NCBI GenBank assembly: GCA_001949185.1
Contig: BDGG01000003.1
Span: 2,201,580 to 2,265,579, forward strand
DNA length: 64,000 nucleotides
Direction: 5' to 3'
Source of the DNA: Ramazzottius varieornatus
Lineage: Eukaryota; Tardigrada; Eutardigrada; Parachela; Ramazzottiidae
A program made the position numbers and the translations under genes. Under the pieces are notes generated by a model, which saw nothing but the letters and a program-made list of their open reading frames with translations, was not told where the DNA came from and did not search any database. Positions 34,731-45,139 of the stretch are shown in pieces. The stretch's first letter is position 1; each line of letters starts with the position of its first letter.

Positions 34731-35253
34731 GTTTGCACCGGAAGTCGAACTGCGGTCATTCTCGAGCAGGCTGGAATGGATGCATCGGGAGAGTGATCGG
34801 TATCGGCCTGTCAAATTTGCCTTCTACAGGGCAGTTTGACAAGCTATTCTATGCTTGCACTCGGTGCGTCCATGCCAATATGTTCTCGAGATTGCGACTT
34901 TGCAGCGACCTACCGTAGCAGTGTGAGACTTGCGAGTTTTATCAGCTTTTCCTGATTTGCCCACCGTTGTCCACAAGATATCCTTTTCCTTCCCGCCTCC
35001 CCAGCGTGCCAGACTTCTTCCTTTGAAGTCGGAACTTCAGCGTCCTGGAATCGTACTACCAGTGGGACACGCGTCAGCTGTTGGAGCTGTCCATCTTGAA
35101 GAGGTTGGGGACTGAACGTACAGTAATTCACGTAGACAGAGGAGCGAAATTATTGCTGGCTAACAACCTGACTAACGATTATCCTGGAACTTATCCTGAT
35201 TTCGCCATGAAGGTTCGTCTCTGAATATTCACTACCAGGCCGAGGACTTACAC
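34731..35253. other. Divergent intergenic region between the reductase and SYS1
   Basis: The flanking genes point away from each other. A plus-strand frame at 34930-35115 follows a good polypyrimidine-AG acceptor near 34990 but has no recognisable family, so I do not call it. Leaders of both genes should lie here. Confidence 0.4.
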
Positions 35254-35814
35254 GTGAATATCGAGCGGGAGGAGCGGACCGAGAGAGAGAGGATGCCTAG
35301 TTTGAGCTCGCCAGAATATCAGCCGCTTACTCAGTCTGCAGCTCCATCTGGTCAGTTTCGTCCGCAAGCATGGGATCCTTGGTTAAGTCTTTCTCAGATT
35401 GGTGCCGTTCAAGCAGTGTTCTACGTCTCAGCCACAACGTTCCTGGCTATCGGAAGCCACTTCCTGCAGTTCCCTCTAAGCCTTCGATATGTCTTCGATC
35501 CTGCAAGGACGAACATATCCTCGTCGGATGGGAAGTGGTTGATAGCCATGTACTTTCTGAATGCTTTGATTCTAGCTTTTGTTCTTTCTGTTTTAGTAAG
35601 ACGCTCCAAGCTGTGCTTGGACTTTGTTATAACATGCCAGCTTCTTCATTTGATATCTTGCTGGTGTTACACTTCGTTTTTTCCGAGCAGCGTCAGCTGG
35701 TGGCTTGTTCAAGTCATGAGTGCCATTGTGGCTACGTTTCTTGGGGAATACTTATGTTTAAGGGTGGAAATGGAAGCGATACCTCTTTCGCAGGCTGTTC
35801 GCTCTGATGTTTGA
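35254..35814 (+). CDS. SYS1: SYS1 Golgi trafficking membrane protein
   Basis: A single intronless frame of up to 186 aa. After a charged N-terminus, GQFRPQAWDPWLSLSQIG begins the SYS1 domain. Four hydrophobic membrane segments follow, with LCLDFVITCQLLHLISCW and SWWLVQVMSAIVATFLGEYL, and a conserved tail ending EMEAIPLSQAVRSDV. In yeast and animals SYS1 is a Golgi multi-pass protein that recruits the ARFRP1 GTPase for traffic between Golgi and endosomes. The first ATG at 35254 or the one at 35293 could start translation. The protein is slightly longer than the usual 150-160 aa because of its N-terminal extension. Confidence 0.9.
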   Translation: MNIEREERTERERMPSLSSPEYQPLTQSAAPSGQFRPQAWDPWLSLSQIGAVQAVFYVSATTFLAIGSHFLQFPLSLRYVFDPARTNISSSDGKWLIAMYFLNALILAFVLSVLVRRSKLCLDFVITCQLLHLISCWCYTSFFPSSVSWWLVQVMSAIVATFLGEYLCLRVEMEAIPLSQAVRSDV

Positions 35815-36539
35815 TTTTTGTTGATATTTTATTGATCAGAGCTCATTTTATCATTATGGTTACTTTCTCCAGTGAAGATGGACTTGTCCACTGTCAAGCA
35901 AAGAATAACCTGGGCAACTTTGAAGCAACTTGGGCAACTTTGAAGCAACTTGGGCAACTTTGAATAAATCAGATTCGAGATGTTATCGTTAGATCAACCA
36001 ATCAAACGACAAATTTAAGATTTCGAATTTTTTGACCTTTGCCACGTTTCTCTGCAAGGGTAAAGCGGTCACTAAAGAGAAACCAGAGTCGGGGTGACTG
36101 GGCGTCCTGACCACTCTCTTGGTTTGATTGGTCTTACAACCCGGGCATTGCGTGTATGCCATCAGGGGGGCCTATACCACGCAGTTTTGCTCGCGCACAA
36201 GTCCAGCTGTCCGTCTGTTACTACCCTTTGCATGGTATGCAGACAAATGGATTTTTAGTTCCATGGTCCTCGCTGGCCTTCTAGGTATAGAGGGTGGGTG
36301 AATATACTCGTACTGACAGATCAGAGACTGACAGAGAGCAGCGACCAGATATCGGTCACGTATGAAGTGATGCGACGTCTGCATGTGGAGTTGTGGACCT
36401 GCAGAGTTCAGACATTGTTTCACTTGAAAATTATTGGAAAATCACGCAACAATCAATTTTCGACGTGCTCTCCTGTTCATTCATCGACCATTGTCCCTGT
36501 GAGAATCAATGATGATCTGGAGTGTCACCTGTCTCTCCA
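35815..36539. other. Intergenic region between SYS1 and CDC27
   Basis: This contains a short tandem repeat (35910-35963) in the SYS1 3' region. No frame is supported as a gene. Confidence 0.4.
35910..35963. repeat. 20-bp tandem repeat, about 2.7 copies
   Basis: The unit TGGGCAACTTTGAAGCAACT is repeated head to tail, with the last copy truncated at TTTGAATAAA. It lies about 95 bp after the SYS1 stop codon and ends in an AATAAA, so it may sit in the SYS1 3' untranslated region. Confidence 0.8.
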
Positions 36540-39500
36540 ATGCTTCTTGCAAGTCCGATGCGTAAGCGGCTAAAGGTGGAGGATAGTCGCGGAGCCCTGT
36601 TGTCGACCACGAAGCCATCACAGCTTGTCCCCTCAACCAGCAGCACATCTCCCCACGTCCAGCCTAACCCCGCCACCATTTCGTCTCAAAAGACCAAACG
36701 TGCCCGTCTTTCCGCTCCGGAGGACGAAGAGTGCTGTCTTGTAAGTACAAAATATCAACATAGTCGAAAGGAGAAGGTGGAAAGTTACGTATGGAAGTAT
36801 GGAAGATGGTGATGGGCGCATGCTTCAGAAAACTTTTTATGCTACGTGTGCTTGATTGTGTAACAGGCTGAGGCCATCTTTCCGCACTCTTTCAAACTTG
36901 CTTCTCTTTCAGACTCTATATGAACGATATATCAACCTATTTCTTGTAGGGAATATGGTTGAAGATGTGAACTAAATTTTTAGAACGAGAACGAGGGATT
37001 ATTGTTGCATTTTCGAATATTCTTTAATCAATGGTTCAACTGTTCAAGATTTTGATCGAAACAGTTTTCGAATTTCATCTCTTACATACTTCTGTGTTTT
37101 TAGAGGGGCGTCGTGATGGTGGACACTGTGAAAGAAGCAATCTGGAATGCCTTGAACCATTACGCTTACGAAGATGCTGTCTTCGCGGCGGAGAGGCTCT
37201 ACTCGGAGCTGAACACGGCGGAAAGCATCTTTTTACTGGCCACATGTCTTTATCGCGCAGGAGATACACATCGGGCTTTCGAAATTCTCAGTCGTTGTCC
37301 CGCTGATCAAACTAGCTCAGGTATCTTATTCTTAGCCATGCATCTTTAACCTGTAATCTTTTCGAAACCTTTTTCCAGAGCTTCGCTCGTGTTTGCATTT
37401 CCCTTTCATCGACCTGTATGTAATAAGTTCGGGGTTTTTACCTTGCAGAAATTCGCTACCTTTACGGGAAACTATGTACGGAGTTGGAGCATTACCAAAA
37501 AGCCGAGAACATCTTGACCAACTGCTTCGCTTTCGGCAAGCAATGTCCTCCGGACGATGTTGAGAAACTGTACAAGCCCGATACCTGCAGTTATGCCCTG
37601 CAAGTCTTGGGACAAGTTTACTCAAAGTCCCAACGGTAAGAATCAACCTTATCGCAATTGGAATTCGGGTGCCAGAAACCTTTTTATGTTCCTAGGAAGG
37701 AGATGGCCGCGACAACGCTGAAGCGAGCCGTCTCACTCAACCCATTTCAATGGAGCAGTTTCGAAGCCATTTGCCATATGAAAGAGGACATCAGTGCCAA
37801 AGAAACCTTCTTCAGAACAGTGTCCAGTAAGGTCGTCCCTTCCGATGGCCATTCAGGGGACGAGAACGAGGAAGGGGTCCCGGATGAAGATGTTGATATG
37901 CCAGCGGATGATGACGCCATACCGTCGCCCTCCCTTCCGTCGCTGCCTCCCTCACCGGTGAAGGTGGCTGCGCCCACGCTTCCTGCCAGAAGAACCGAGA
38001 AAGCTACTTTCGGTATACTATGAATGACAAATGGGAGCTTGGCAAATGGTTTCACCCGGATCGCTGTCTCAAGCTGCGCATGTTTTCATTGTCACTGTAT
38101 GAGATCGTGCGCCACTTGGGAAAACGATCTGCGTAAATTCATTCACCAACGTCCCAGGCTGGGAGGGGGTTTCGTGATGAACCTGAATTCATGGGTGGCT
38201 CTTCCGTAGGTCCAGTGAGAGCTGCTCAAATACGAGGTTCTGTCGTCCAAGAAGATTCCTTGTGCATAACGCCCTTCCCATCAACGCGGTCTTCGGTGGT
38301 ACCCACACCGCTGCTGACGGCCAATTCACCTTCCCGTCGTACACCCAACACTTCACATTCACAGCTTAACTTATCTATGGAATCACCTAACTTATGCCAG
38401 TCCAGTCAAGCGAAGAAAGTCAAGTCGAAAGCTCCCGGAGTTTTTAGGTACTGTACTGCATCATGCATTCGCACTCCGTTCTGAGTTTTTTCCATATGTC
38501 CTGATTTCGATCCTTTTCCACAGGATGACGGGCAATTCGTCCACCTTGGAGTCGCCGTCGCTCTTCAACCGCGCGCAACGGTTGTCCAGTGAAGCTTCCA
38601 ACACTTCGTCGTTAGGATCTTCACCAGCGCAGCCACCTCTTCGACGTAGTACCAGATTACAGGCGAGCAAGACCGCGACCGGAAGCGCTGTAAAGGAGAA
38701 TAAGACTCTGCAGAAACGAGGAGACTTGGAGGATAGTCGGCTGAAGCCAAGCAAGAAGATGAACCGACTGGACAAGACTTCGTCGAACCTCATCAAGAGT
38801 GAGAGCCACACGGAGAACACACCGGATCCCGCAGTTGAACGATCAGAAAATTCGAGTAAGTTTGTTGGGTCTATTGTATTACCTCTAAGGTTTCGCGCAG
38901 TCACGTGACAGGCCAGTAAATATTGCGTGGCGGGGATGAAAAACTTCGCTGCCATCAATCAAAAATTCCTCGCCAATCAAGCGCAGCAATGTGCCACAAT
39001 TAAACAATCAGTGATACGAGGCCCCGGGTGTAATTCACTGATTTATCACGTGACTGCGCGAATCCTTAGAGGTAATGCAGTACATCGGCAGGATCGAACA
39101 CTGAATATTACCAACAATGTTATGCATCGAGAATATCATTCTGAGTATTTTCATGATTTGCAGTTATTGGAGTAGCGGTGAAGAAGAGTAACACGCCGGA
39201 AGAATCGAACAAGACTTCTGGTGGAACTCTTCGTCAGAAGAGGAAGAAGGAAACTAGTGACTGCTCAGTTTCCGTTACTCTACTTGAACCGTCATCGACC
39301 GAGATCGCTCTCACGGAACAAGAACGATTGTCAGCGCTGGTTATGCGCTCATATTGTCGTTTCGGTATGTGTCTCTAACATTCATTGGTGAGGAGAGTTT
39401 GTTGATGATGATTGTTGTGTTTTCTGCAGGTGATGTCGTGCAGTTGCTGTACGCCTACGATATACCCGCAGCCTTGGAGAAGCTGACGCTCATCTCACCC

Positions 39501-41100
39501 GAACAGAAAGAAGCGCCGTTCTATTGGTATTTGAAAGGCCGTCTTCACTTCGAGATGCTGGAGTATGACTACAGTGTCCACGCGTTCGAAGAGATGAGAA
39601 GGAAAGATCCGTACTACTCGAAAGGCATCGACTACTACAGCGTTGCTCTGTGGCATCTGCAGAAGGAGAAAGACTTGGCCATCTTGGCCAAGTACATGGT
39701 GCAACATCACCGCAATGCACCGGAAACGTACGTTGTGTACGGCAACGTTTTCAGGTACGCCAGCTTTGCTAAGATGAACCTGTTCTGGCGAGGAAAGAAC
39801 TGACTCACGCACCGGCATGCAGGGAGCTGCACGTTTAATGCGGCGCGCCAGTATGCAGATGCCTGAGATTCACTTGACCTGGCCTTTCATGTTCCTGCAT
39901 ACGTTAAATTGAGCGTTTAGTACGGCGGAAATGTATGTGGGTGCGTGAAATATGGTACGCATTGTCTGGTTTTTCATTTGGTACGGATTTGTTTCAGTGT
40001 TCAAAGGGAACATGAATACGCCATCAAGATGTTCCGTCGAGCGCTGCAGCTGAGTCCGAACTACGCTTACGCGTTGACGCTTCTTGGACACGAGTATATC
40101 GCTACAGAGGATAAAGACAAAGCAGCGCAGTGTTTTCGCTTGGCCATCAACGCTGATCCATCGCATTACAACGGTTGGTACGGACTGGGTTTGATCGAGC
40201 ACAAGCGCGAGAACTACCCAGCTGCACTGGCCAACTTCAAACAGGCTCTCGCCGTCTACCCATCGAATCCCGTCATCTTGGTCCAGCTCGGGGTGGCTCA
40301 ACACGCGCTGAAACAGACTGCCGAAGCCCTACGGACGCTCTCCTCGGCGGTTACTGCCTTTCCGAGGAACCCACTATGCCGATTCCAGAAAGCTAGTCTG
40401 TTGTACTCGATGGGCCATTTGGAGAAAGCCACTGAGGAACTGAATGTCTTGAAAGACTTGGCACCGAAAGAGTCGCTGGTTTACTTCCTGCTGGGAAAGG
40501 TACATTCAGAAAATAATCTTCATGAAAAGTAGGTCTGAAAACCGAAAAAAATGATGATGTCATGAGGTTCAACTCTCGACCTTTCGCCTGCTCGAAATAT
40601 CGTAATTAGTAATTTCGGGATTCGACAAGATTATTTTTACCAAGTGGCGCACAGTTTCAGAGTTACTGGCTGAGAGCATACGCCGCTTGAAAAAGCGATG
40701 TTGTCGAACTTGATGTCTCCCAAAGTGGCGTACGTTTCAAGTGTTATTGCCTGGAAGCGTGCGTCGCTCGAAAATCCAATCTTGTCGAGTTCGTTCTCCT
40801 GTTTTTATTTGAGGTGATGCCATGTTTCTTTCAGGTCAGCAAACGGTCGGGAAATACGCACACGGCGCTGATGTACTTTTCCAAAGCGATGGATTTGGAT
40901 CCGAAAGGTACGGAAGAACGGCGAAGAACTTTTGAATGCGTGCAGTGATAAGGTAAGACTAAAGTGAACTTTCGTGTGTAGGAACCAACAATCAAATCAA
41001 AGAAGCTTTCAATAAGCTGTATGGGGGAGTGGAAGATGACATTGTGCCGCGTCGGGGACCTGGTACGAGCACGGCGACCGCGTCAACGAGCACGGCATAG
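36540..41100 (+). CDS. CDC27: CDC27/APC3, anaphase-promoting complex TPR subunit
   Basis: Eleven exons join in frame to 903 aa: 36540-36740, 37104-37320, 37449-37635, 37696-38012, 38210-38447, 38524-38855, 39164-39364, 39430-39754, 39998-40499, 40835-40907 and 40982-41100. The usual start is matched by the internal ATG at 37116 (MVDTVKEAIWNALNHYAYED), giving 832 aa, close to human length. The first exon adds a phase-compatible 67-residue Ser/Lys-rich extension with KTKRAR and is the least certain part. N-terminal TPRs are followed by a disordered Ser/Pro region, then C-terminal TPRs (REHEYAIKMFRRALQLSPNY, SHYNGWYGLG-type repeat, FSKAMDLDPKGTNNQIKEA). CDC27 is a nuclear scaffold of the APC/C ubiquitin ligase and binds the IR tails of co-activators. 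Confidence 0.93.
38041..38136. repeat. Palindromic MITE, family A
   Basis: This copy lies in the CDC27 intron 38013-38209. It starts GGCAAATGG. The right arm GATCGTGCGCCACTTGGGAA followed by AACGATC is close to consensus, while the left arm (CGGATCGCTGTCTCAAGC) is diverged. Confidence 0.65.
38879..39075. mobile_element. 197-bp MITE with 32-bp terminal inverted repeats
   Basis: The left end TTACCTCTAAGGTTTCGCGC and the complement of the right end TTACCTCTAAGGATTCGCGC both continue into AGTCACGTGA, with one mismatch in about 31 bp. It lies in the CDC27 intron 38856-39163. The target duplication is not clear (TGTA and TGCA abut the ends). No coding capacity. Confidence 0.75.
39795..39955. repeat. 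Palindromic repeats, family B (two diverged copies)
   Basis: This lies in the CDC27 intron 39755-39997. It contains CACCGGCATGCAGGGAGC, CAGTATGCAGATGCCTGAG, GTTCCTGCATACGTTAAAT and AATGTATGTGGGTGCGTGA, which are arranged as two facing pairs. Confidence 0.45.
40621..40709. repeat. Palindromic MITE, family A (first of a tandem pair)
   Basis: This copy lies in the CDC27 intron 40500-40834. TTCGACAAGATTATTTTTAC, then CAAGTGGCGCACAG, faces CATACGCCGCTTGAAAAAGC ending at TTGTCGAA. Confidence 0.7.
40710..40790. repeat. Palindromic MITE, family A (second of a tandem pair)
   Basis: This copy is directly adjacent to the previous one. CTCCCAAAGTGGCGTACGTT faces GCGTGCGTCGCTCGAAAATC followed by CAATCTTGTCGAGTT. 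Confidence 0.65.
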
Positions 41101-41880
41101 ATGGGGCCCTTCTTCATTGTGATATAGCGTGGGGTTGTGGTTGGAGCGGGATGGATGGATGCAGAAGGAAACGGGTGGACGTCAGTGCTGTCGATCTTCG
41201 TGTACAACAGTGTCCGTGGTCGTTTCTTTCTCTAATCCCTGATGTGAAGCAAATCTTCTATATCTAGAGCTTTCTGTTTTATGTTCTCTATCTCTATCTT
41301 GCATAATGAGGGAAGGAAGGCATTGAACACAAACCAATCTTCTTCATTCACCACGCAGTTTTCTTGTGTGCTTTGGCCAGAAATGCGCATGCAGTTTTTG
41401 TATCTAGCCGCTATACCTCAGCTTTACTCTGTAGTCTATTTACCCCAAGCTCTCCGCGTTTACCAAGTTCTACAACTTTTTGCGATACCATACTATCGTT
41501 TCATTTCATGTGCTTGTTGTTAACATGGCGTTTACCGTTTTGCCGTAAGATATATATGACACCCAAGTCTTTTTTCTGTCGATTCTGCAATCTTATCGTA
41601 TAGCACCAGAATGTAACTCCTGTTCAAGTCTTGTGTTCAAGCAGTGTTGAAGCAAAATCGTGATGGATATTTGTCGGTGTTTTTTTGCTCTTCCTCAAGA
41701 TTCGCGCGATTGTTGCCTCTTTTTTCCCCCATATTCAAGAGGTTCTTCTGTTGGGAGTGTCTGTCTCTGTCTGTTCAGAAAATATTCTCGAAAAAAGTAA
41801 TCCGTCTGCCTCTTTCGGTTTTGCACGAACTTATCCCGTGCACCAGGCAACAAAACTCTTCGTGTAAAGTAACTGATATA

Positions 41881-41968
41881 CACGCAGTTTACTTAGTTAT
41901 CGGCCAAGGCAAAATTACCGGCCACCGGCCGAGAGCGGCAGTGCATTGATTGATTAGTTAACTGCGTG
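41881..41968. mobile_element. 88-bp TA-flanked MITE
   Basis: The left end is CACGCAGTTTACTTAGTTAT and the complement of the right end is CACGCAGTTAACTAATCAAT, with TA outside each end (41879-41880 and 41969-41970). Only about 15 bp of the ends match well, so the assignment is tentative. Confidence 0.5.
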
Positions 41969-41992
41969 TAGTCGAGACGTGGGTAATTGATT

Positions 41993-42068
41993 TGAGCCAG
42001 ATCGCTTCCCCAACTGGCGCAGACTTTCAGGTAATAACAGTGCGCCATCTGAGATATGGACAAGCTCA
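41993..42068. repeat. Palindromic MITE, family A (intergenic copy)
   Basis: GAGCCAGATCGCTTCCCCAA, then CTGGCGCAGACTTTCAG, faces ACAGTGCGCCATCTGAGATA ending GGACAAGCTC. It lies downstream of CDC27. Confidence 0.55.
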
Positions 42069-42253
42069 TGACATGATGTTAAGATACGAATTCCCCGAAC
42101 CCGGAAGTAGGATAGGTGACCAGAAATCCGCGAACGCTCTCAAGAGTCCACCAAACATGGAGAAAATAAAATTTTGAATTTTATCGGTTTATTCATGAAT
42201 GAATATTCGGTCGCACGCGACGCAGCCCGCTTATCGCAATATTGAAAAGACGT

Positions 42254-43854
42254 TCAGCCGTTTGCCACACATTGAACCGGACAAGTCAACGGCGTTATGG
42301 TGCCCGTACCCAAATAGGTACAACCCAGGTTGGGAGCTCCGTTTGCTGCCATACATGCCTCGATATTCGTCGTGACCACGCCGTTACAGTTCGGATCGAA
42401 AGGTCCACATTGGCAGATGATCGCACAAGTCAGGGCATTTGGATTTGAAGTACCGCGACCATTGTATGAACATCCGGGCGATGGTGCTCCCAGCTGCTGT
42501 AAGCACAATAATGCGTTACTGGGCGCCAGCGTGGTGGTAGCTACTGTGGTGGTCGTCACGGTGGCTACCGTTGTCGTTGTTACGGAACAGGTGACGGTAA
42601 TGGCGACTGGCACAGAGACGGCGAGTCCCTGACTTGAAACCGCAGTCACGATCAGGTTGTACAATCCATTTGTTGGGGTTCCTATGACGGTGATCAGCCC
42701 GGCGGAATTGATTGAAAAGAGGTTACTGCCCTGGGTGGGCGAGCTACTGATGTAATAGCTCACAGCGTTAGTGGCTACGACAGGACCTACTATGGTCCCG
42801 GGAGAACATATGGATAGTGTAAAAGGGTAGGCGGTGAGCGGGAAGTACGGGGAGTAGACGATCGTGGTGGGACCTCGAGTCGTCGTTGTGGTAGTGGTTG
42901 TGAAACTGCTGGCCGTCGATGGATAGACACAGTTGGTGGTGTTGATGGTGACTATGACGTTGGTGGGTACCCCATTGGGGTTCCAGGCTGTAATGGTCAG
43001 AGTGACGAGAGTACCGACAGGAAGGGGGTAGAGCTGTATGATGGTACCGGTCGACGGGTTGATGAAGAAGTAGTTGACCCATGGTCCGCTCTCGATCCAG
43101 TAGGCGGTGTTGGTGGTCGTGATTCCAGTGGCGGAGACCGAGCCCATGGTGGCGTTGTAGCCGCAGAGTGTGGGGAAGAAGACGTAGGGCGACTGGGAGA
43201 AGACTGGCGCGGCGTAGTTGAAGTTGCAGTTGTCGTACAGGCAAGTGCCATTAATGGTCACACTAGTGGCGCCACTGGCAGAGCTGAGTAGGTTGCAGTT
43301 AATGGTCACTTTGACCAGAACTGTGCTTGTTTGACCAAAGATGGTCTTGGCTTGGACGGAGAGAAGGTAGCGACCGGCAGCAACTGCGGTAGAGAGGGAT
43401 ATGAGTCCAGCGGAGGAGATGGTGAACCCGGGATCGCCGTTTGTGATGAAGTAGGATGTGGCGTCTGTGGCTGAGACGGCTCCGACAATAGTCCCAGCTG
43501 TGCAGTTTCGGGTAATGTATTTGTAACTGGCGATTGTGTCCACTGAATGAAGAATCACAATTGAGAAATGGTAATATGGTTTGTTTTACAGGTGGAGCTC
43601 CAAAGATGACAGCAATGTCAAATCGCCAACGTACCTGAGTTGGCATCGTAGTCTATTACGGAGAATTCACCATGATGCGCTGAAGATGGCTGCTGATTTA
43701 CAGGTAAAGTTAATAAATTCATAAGACGCAGACACATATATGCAGAATACGAGCGAAAATTACCTACCGAAATATGTGATAGAACAGTCAAAGAGGTAAG
43801 GATCAACAAGAAGGACCAACGGTATCCGTCTACAATATTCCCTCGGAATACCAT
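42254..43854 (-). CDS. Secreted protein with three cadherin-like repeats and a duplicated C-terminal Cys module
   Basis: Three exons join in frame to 477 aa: 43854-43768, 43692-43635 and 43542-42254. A hydrophobic stretch at about residues 13-29 (WSFLLILTSLTVLSHIS) acts as signal peptide or anchor. Three diverged repeats of about 100 residues follow. Two open with GTIVG(A/P)V(S/V)AT(D/N)A and contain F(T/S)I(S/N)SAGLI and an L.V.A strand, a pattern reminiscent of cadherin-type domains. Two Thr-rich linkers (SSFTTTTTTTT and VTTTTVATTT) look O-glycosylated. The C-terminus duplicates a short module, C-x5-GAP-x2-GC-x-Y-x-G-x-GT. I do not recognise the family. An extracellular matrix, cuticle or mucus role is an inference. 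An in-frame ATG at 43896 could add 14 residues. Confidence 0.7.
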
Positions 43855-45139
43855 CACGACTTTCTGGGTCGCGACACGCGTCGATGTGGCGAACAATCCC
43901 GAAATTCGTGGATGGATGAAAGGTGGAACTCACACTGTGACCGACTGCAGTGCAAGTTTTCGTGCGAGGTACGCGGGTGGCTTGAAATTCATTAATGAAT
44001 TTTCATATTTCTTCAAGTCGAGAGGGACTTGATAGCAGGGTCAATATTGTATGTCGTCCGACAAGAAGCTTGTTGGCTTGTTTGAAATAAGTAACAAGTG
44101 CAACGGTAACCGCTTAGAATGAACAAGGAAAGATGACACTTACTCACGTTTGTCGTGTCGTACCAAACTTTTATCAATATTATGATTTGCTCGATAACTT
44201 CCGGTGAGACGTCGTTGTCTGTCAGTCCTATAGTAGCATTCATGGACAAGGGCCGAAAATTTCCAAGACCACTGTTTCTGATGCTGTTGTCTTTTATGGT
44301 TGATGCATGGAATAACGTTAGAAAGCTCTGCAGTCCGAGTCGCGCCCGGAGCAGATTTCTTGTGTTTCTTATAGAGCACTTTCTAAACTTGCACCGAAGA
44401 TCACAACCTATCTAGAAATATCTGCCAAAACAAGCGAGAAAATTCATGGTGTGTTTTGAAAAAGACCGCATCGGCAGAGTTCGGATGCTGTTAGCTCCTG
44501 CAGAGTGTTTTTGTAAAGGATTATTTTTGGGATGGTGTTGACTATTGAAGGAGGTGGCGCGAGTTTTGTTTATCATCAGAGGGAATTTTGTGAGGAAGCC
44601 AGCATAGAGAGCGGCGTTGGTTATGATAACAAACCAAGTATCCCACGGGTGCCTCGACGCATACCAAACGTCCGCCGTGGAATGCCCACTGACGCAGCTA
44701 CATTTAATTTTGAGAAGTGCGCATCACTTTGGAAATTACCAGTTATGCCAAATTTAGCATCATTAGGCTACATTGCAGCGCTTTCTTCTTTCTTCCACTC
44801 GCTCCTCCATCCATACACTACCCGCATCTCAAAAGCGAAGCGCAATCCAACTTCAAGATATAGGCGTCTTACACAACAGTCTAGAGGCTTTATTGTGCTT
44901 TGCGAAGTACCACGGCAAACACTGAAAATTTATTCCAGCGTGCGTAATGTTTACCGCCAAGTCATTCTTGATTGATCATCGTGGCAAACCCATCTCGCCT
45001 GAAATCTTTTTCCTAATACTTTATGTTGCTCATATCTGTCCTCCGGCATTGTTCTGAGACATCATCGAACGCTTTTCTCAATGCCGTGAATATTCCTGAA
45101 ATTGTTTGGCCTTATTAGGTGTGTAAAGGTTCGCGCAGT
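43855..45139. other. Divergent intergenic region upstream of the PRKX-like gene
   Basis: This is 1.28 kb between oppositely oriented genes. A 147-residue plus-strand frame (44532-44975) has an ATG but no domain and no splice context, and I do not call it. The TAG-ending tract just before 45119 (cttattag) could be an acceptor for an upstream non-coding exon of the kinase gene. Confidence 0.4.

Larger units (their letters stand above)
41101..42253. other. Convergent 3' flanks of CDC27 and the secreted repeat protein
   Basis: This holds the CDC27 3' region, a short TA-flanked element (41881-41968) and a family A copy (41993-42068). The frames here are shadows or chance. Confidence 0.4.

Noticed and set aside
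42330-42632. Frames antisense to the secreted repeat protein
   Set aside because: Thr-rich coding strands create open antisense frames. The minus-strand gene has a signal peptide and in-phase exons.
44532-44975. 147-residue plus-strand frame with an ATG
   Set aside because: No domain, no splice sites and irregular composition. It lies in the divergent promoter region of two genes.
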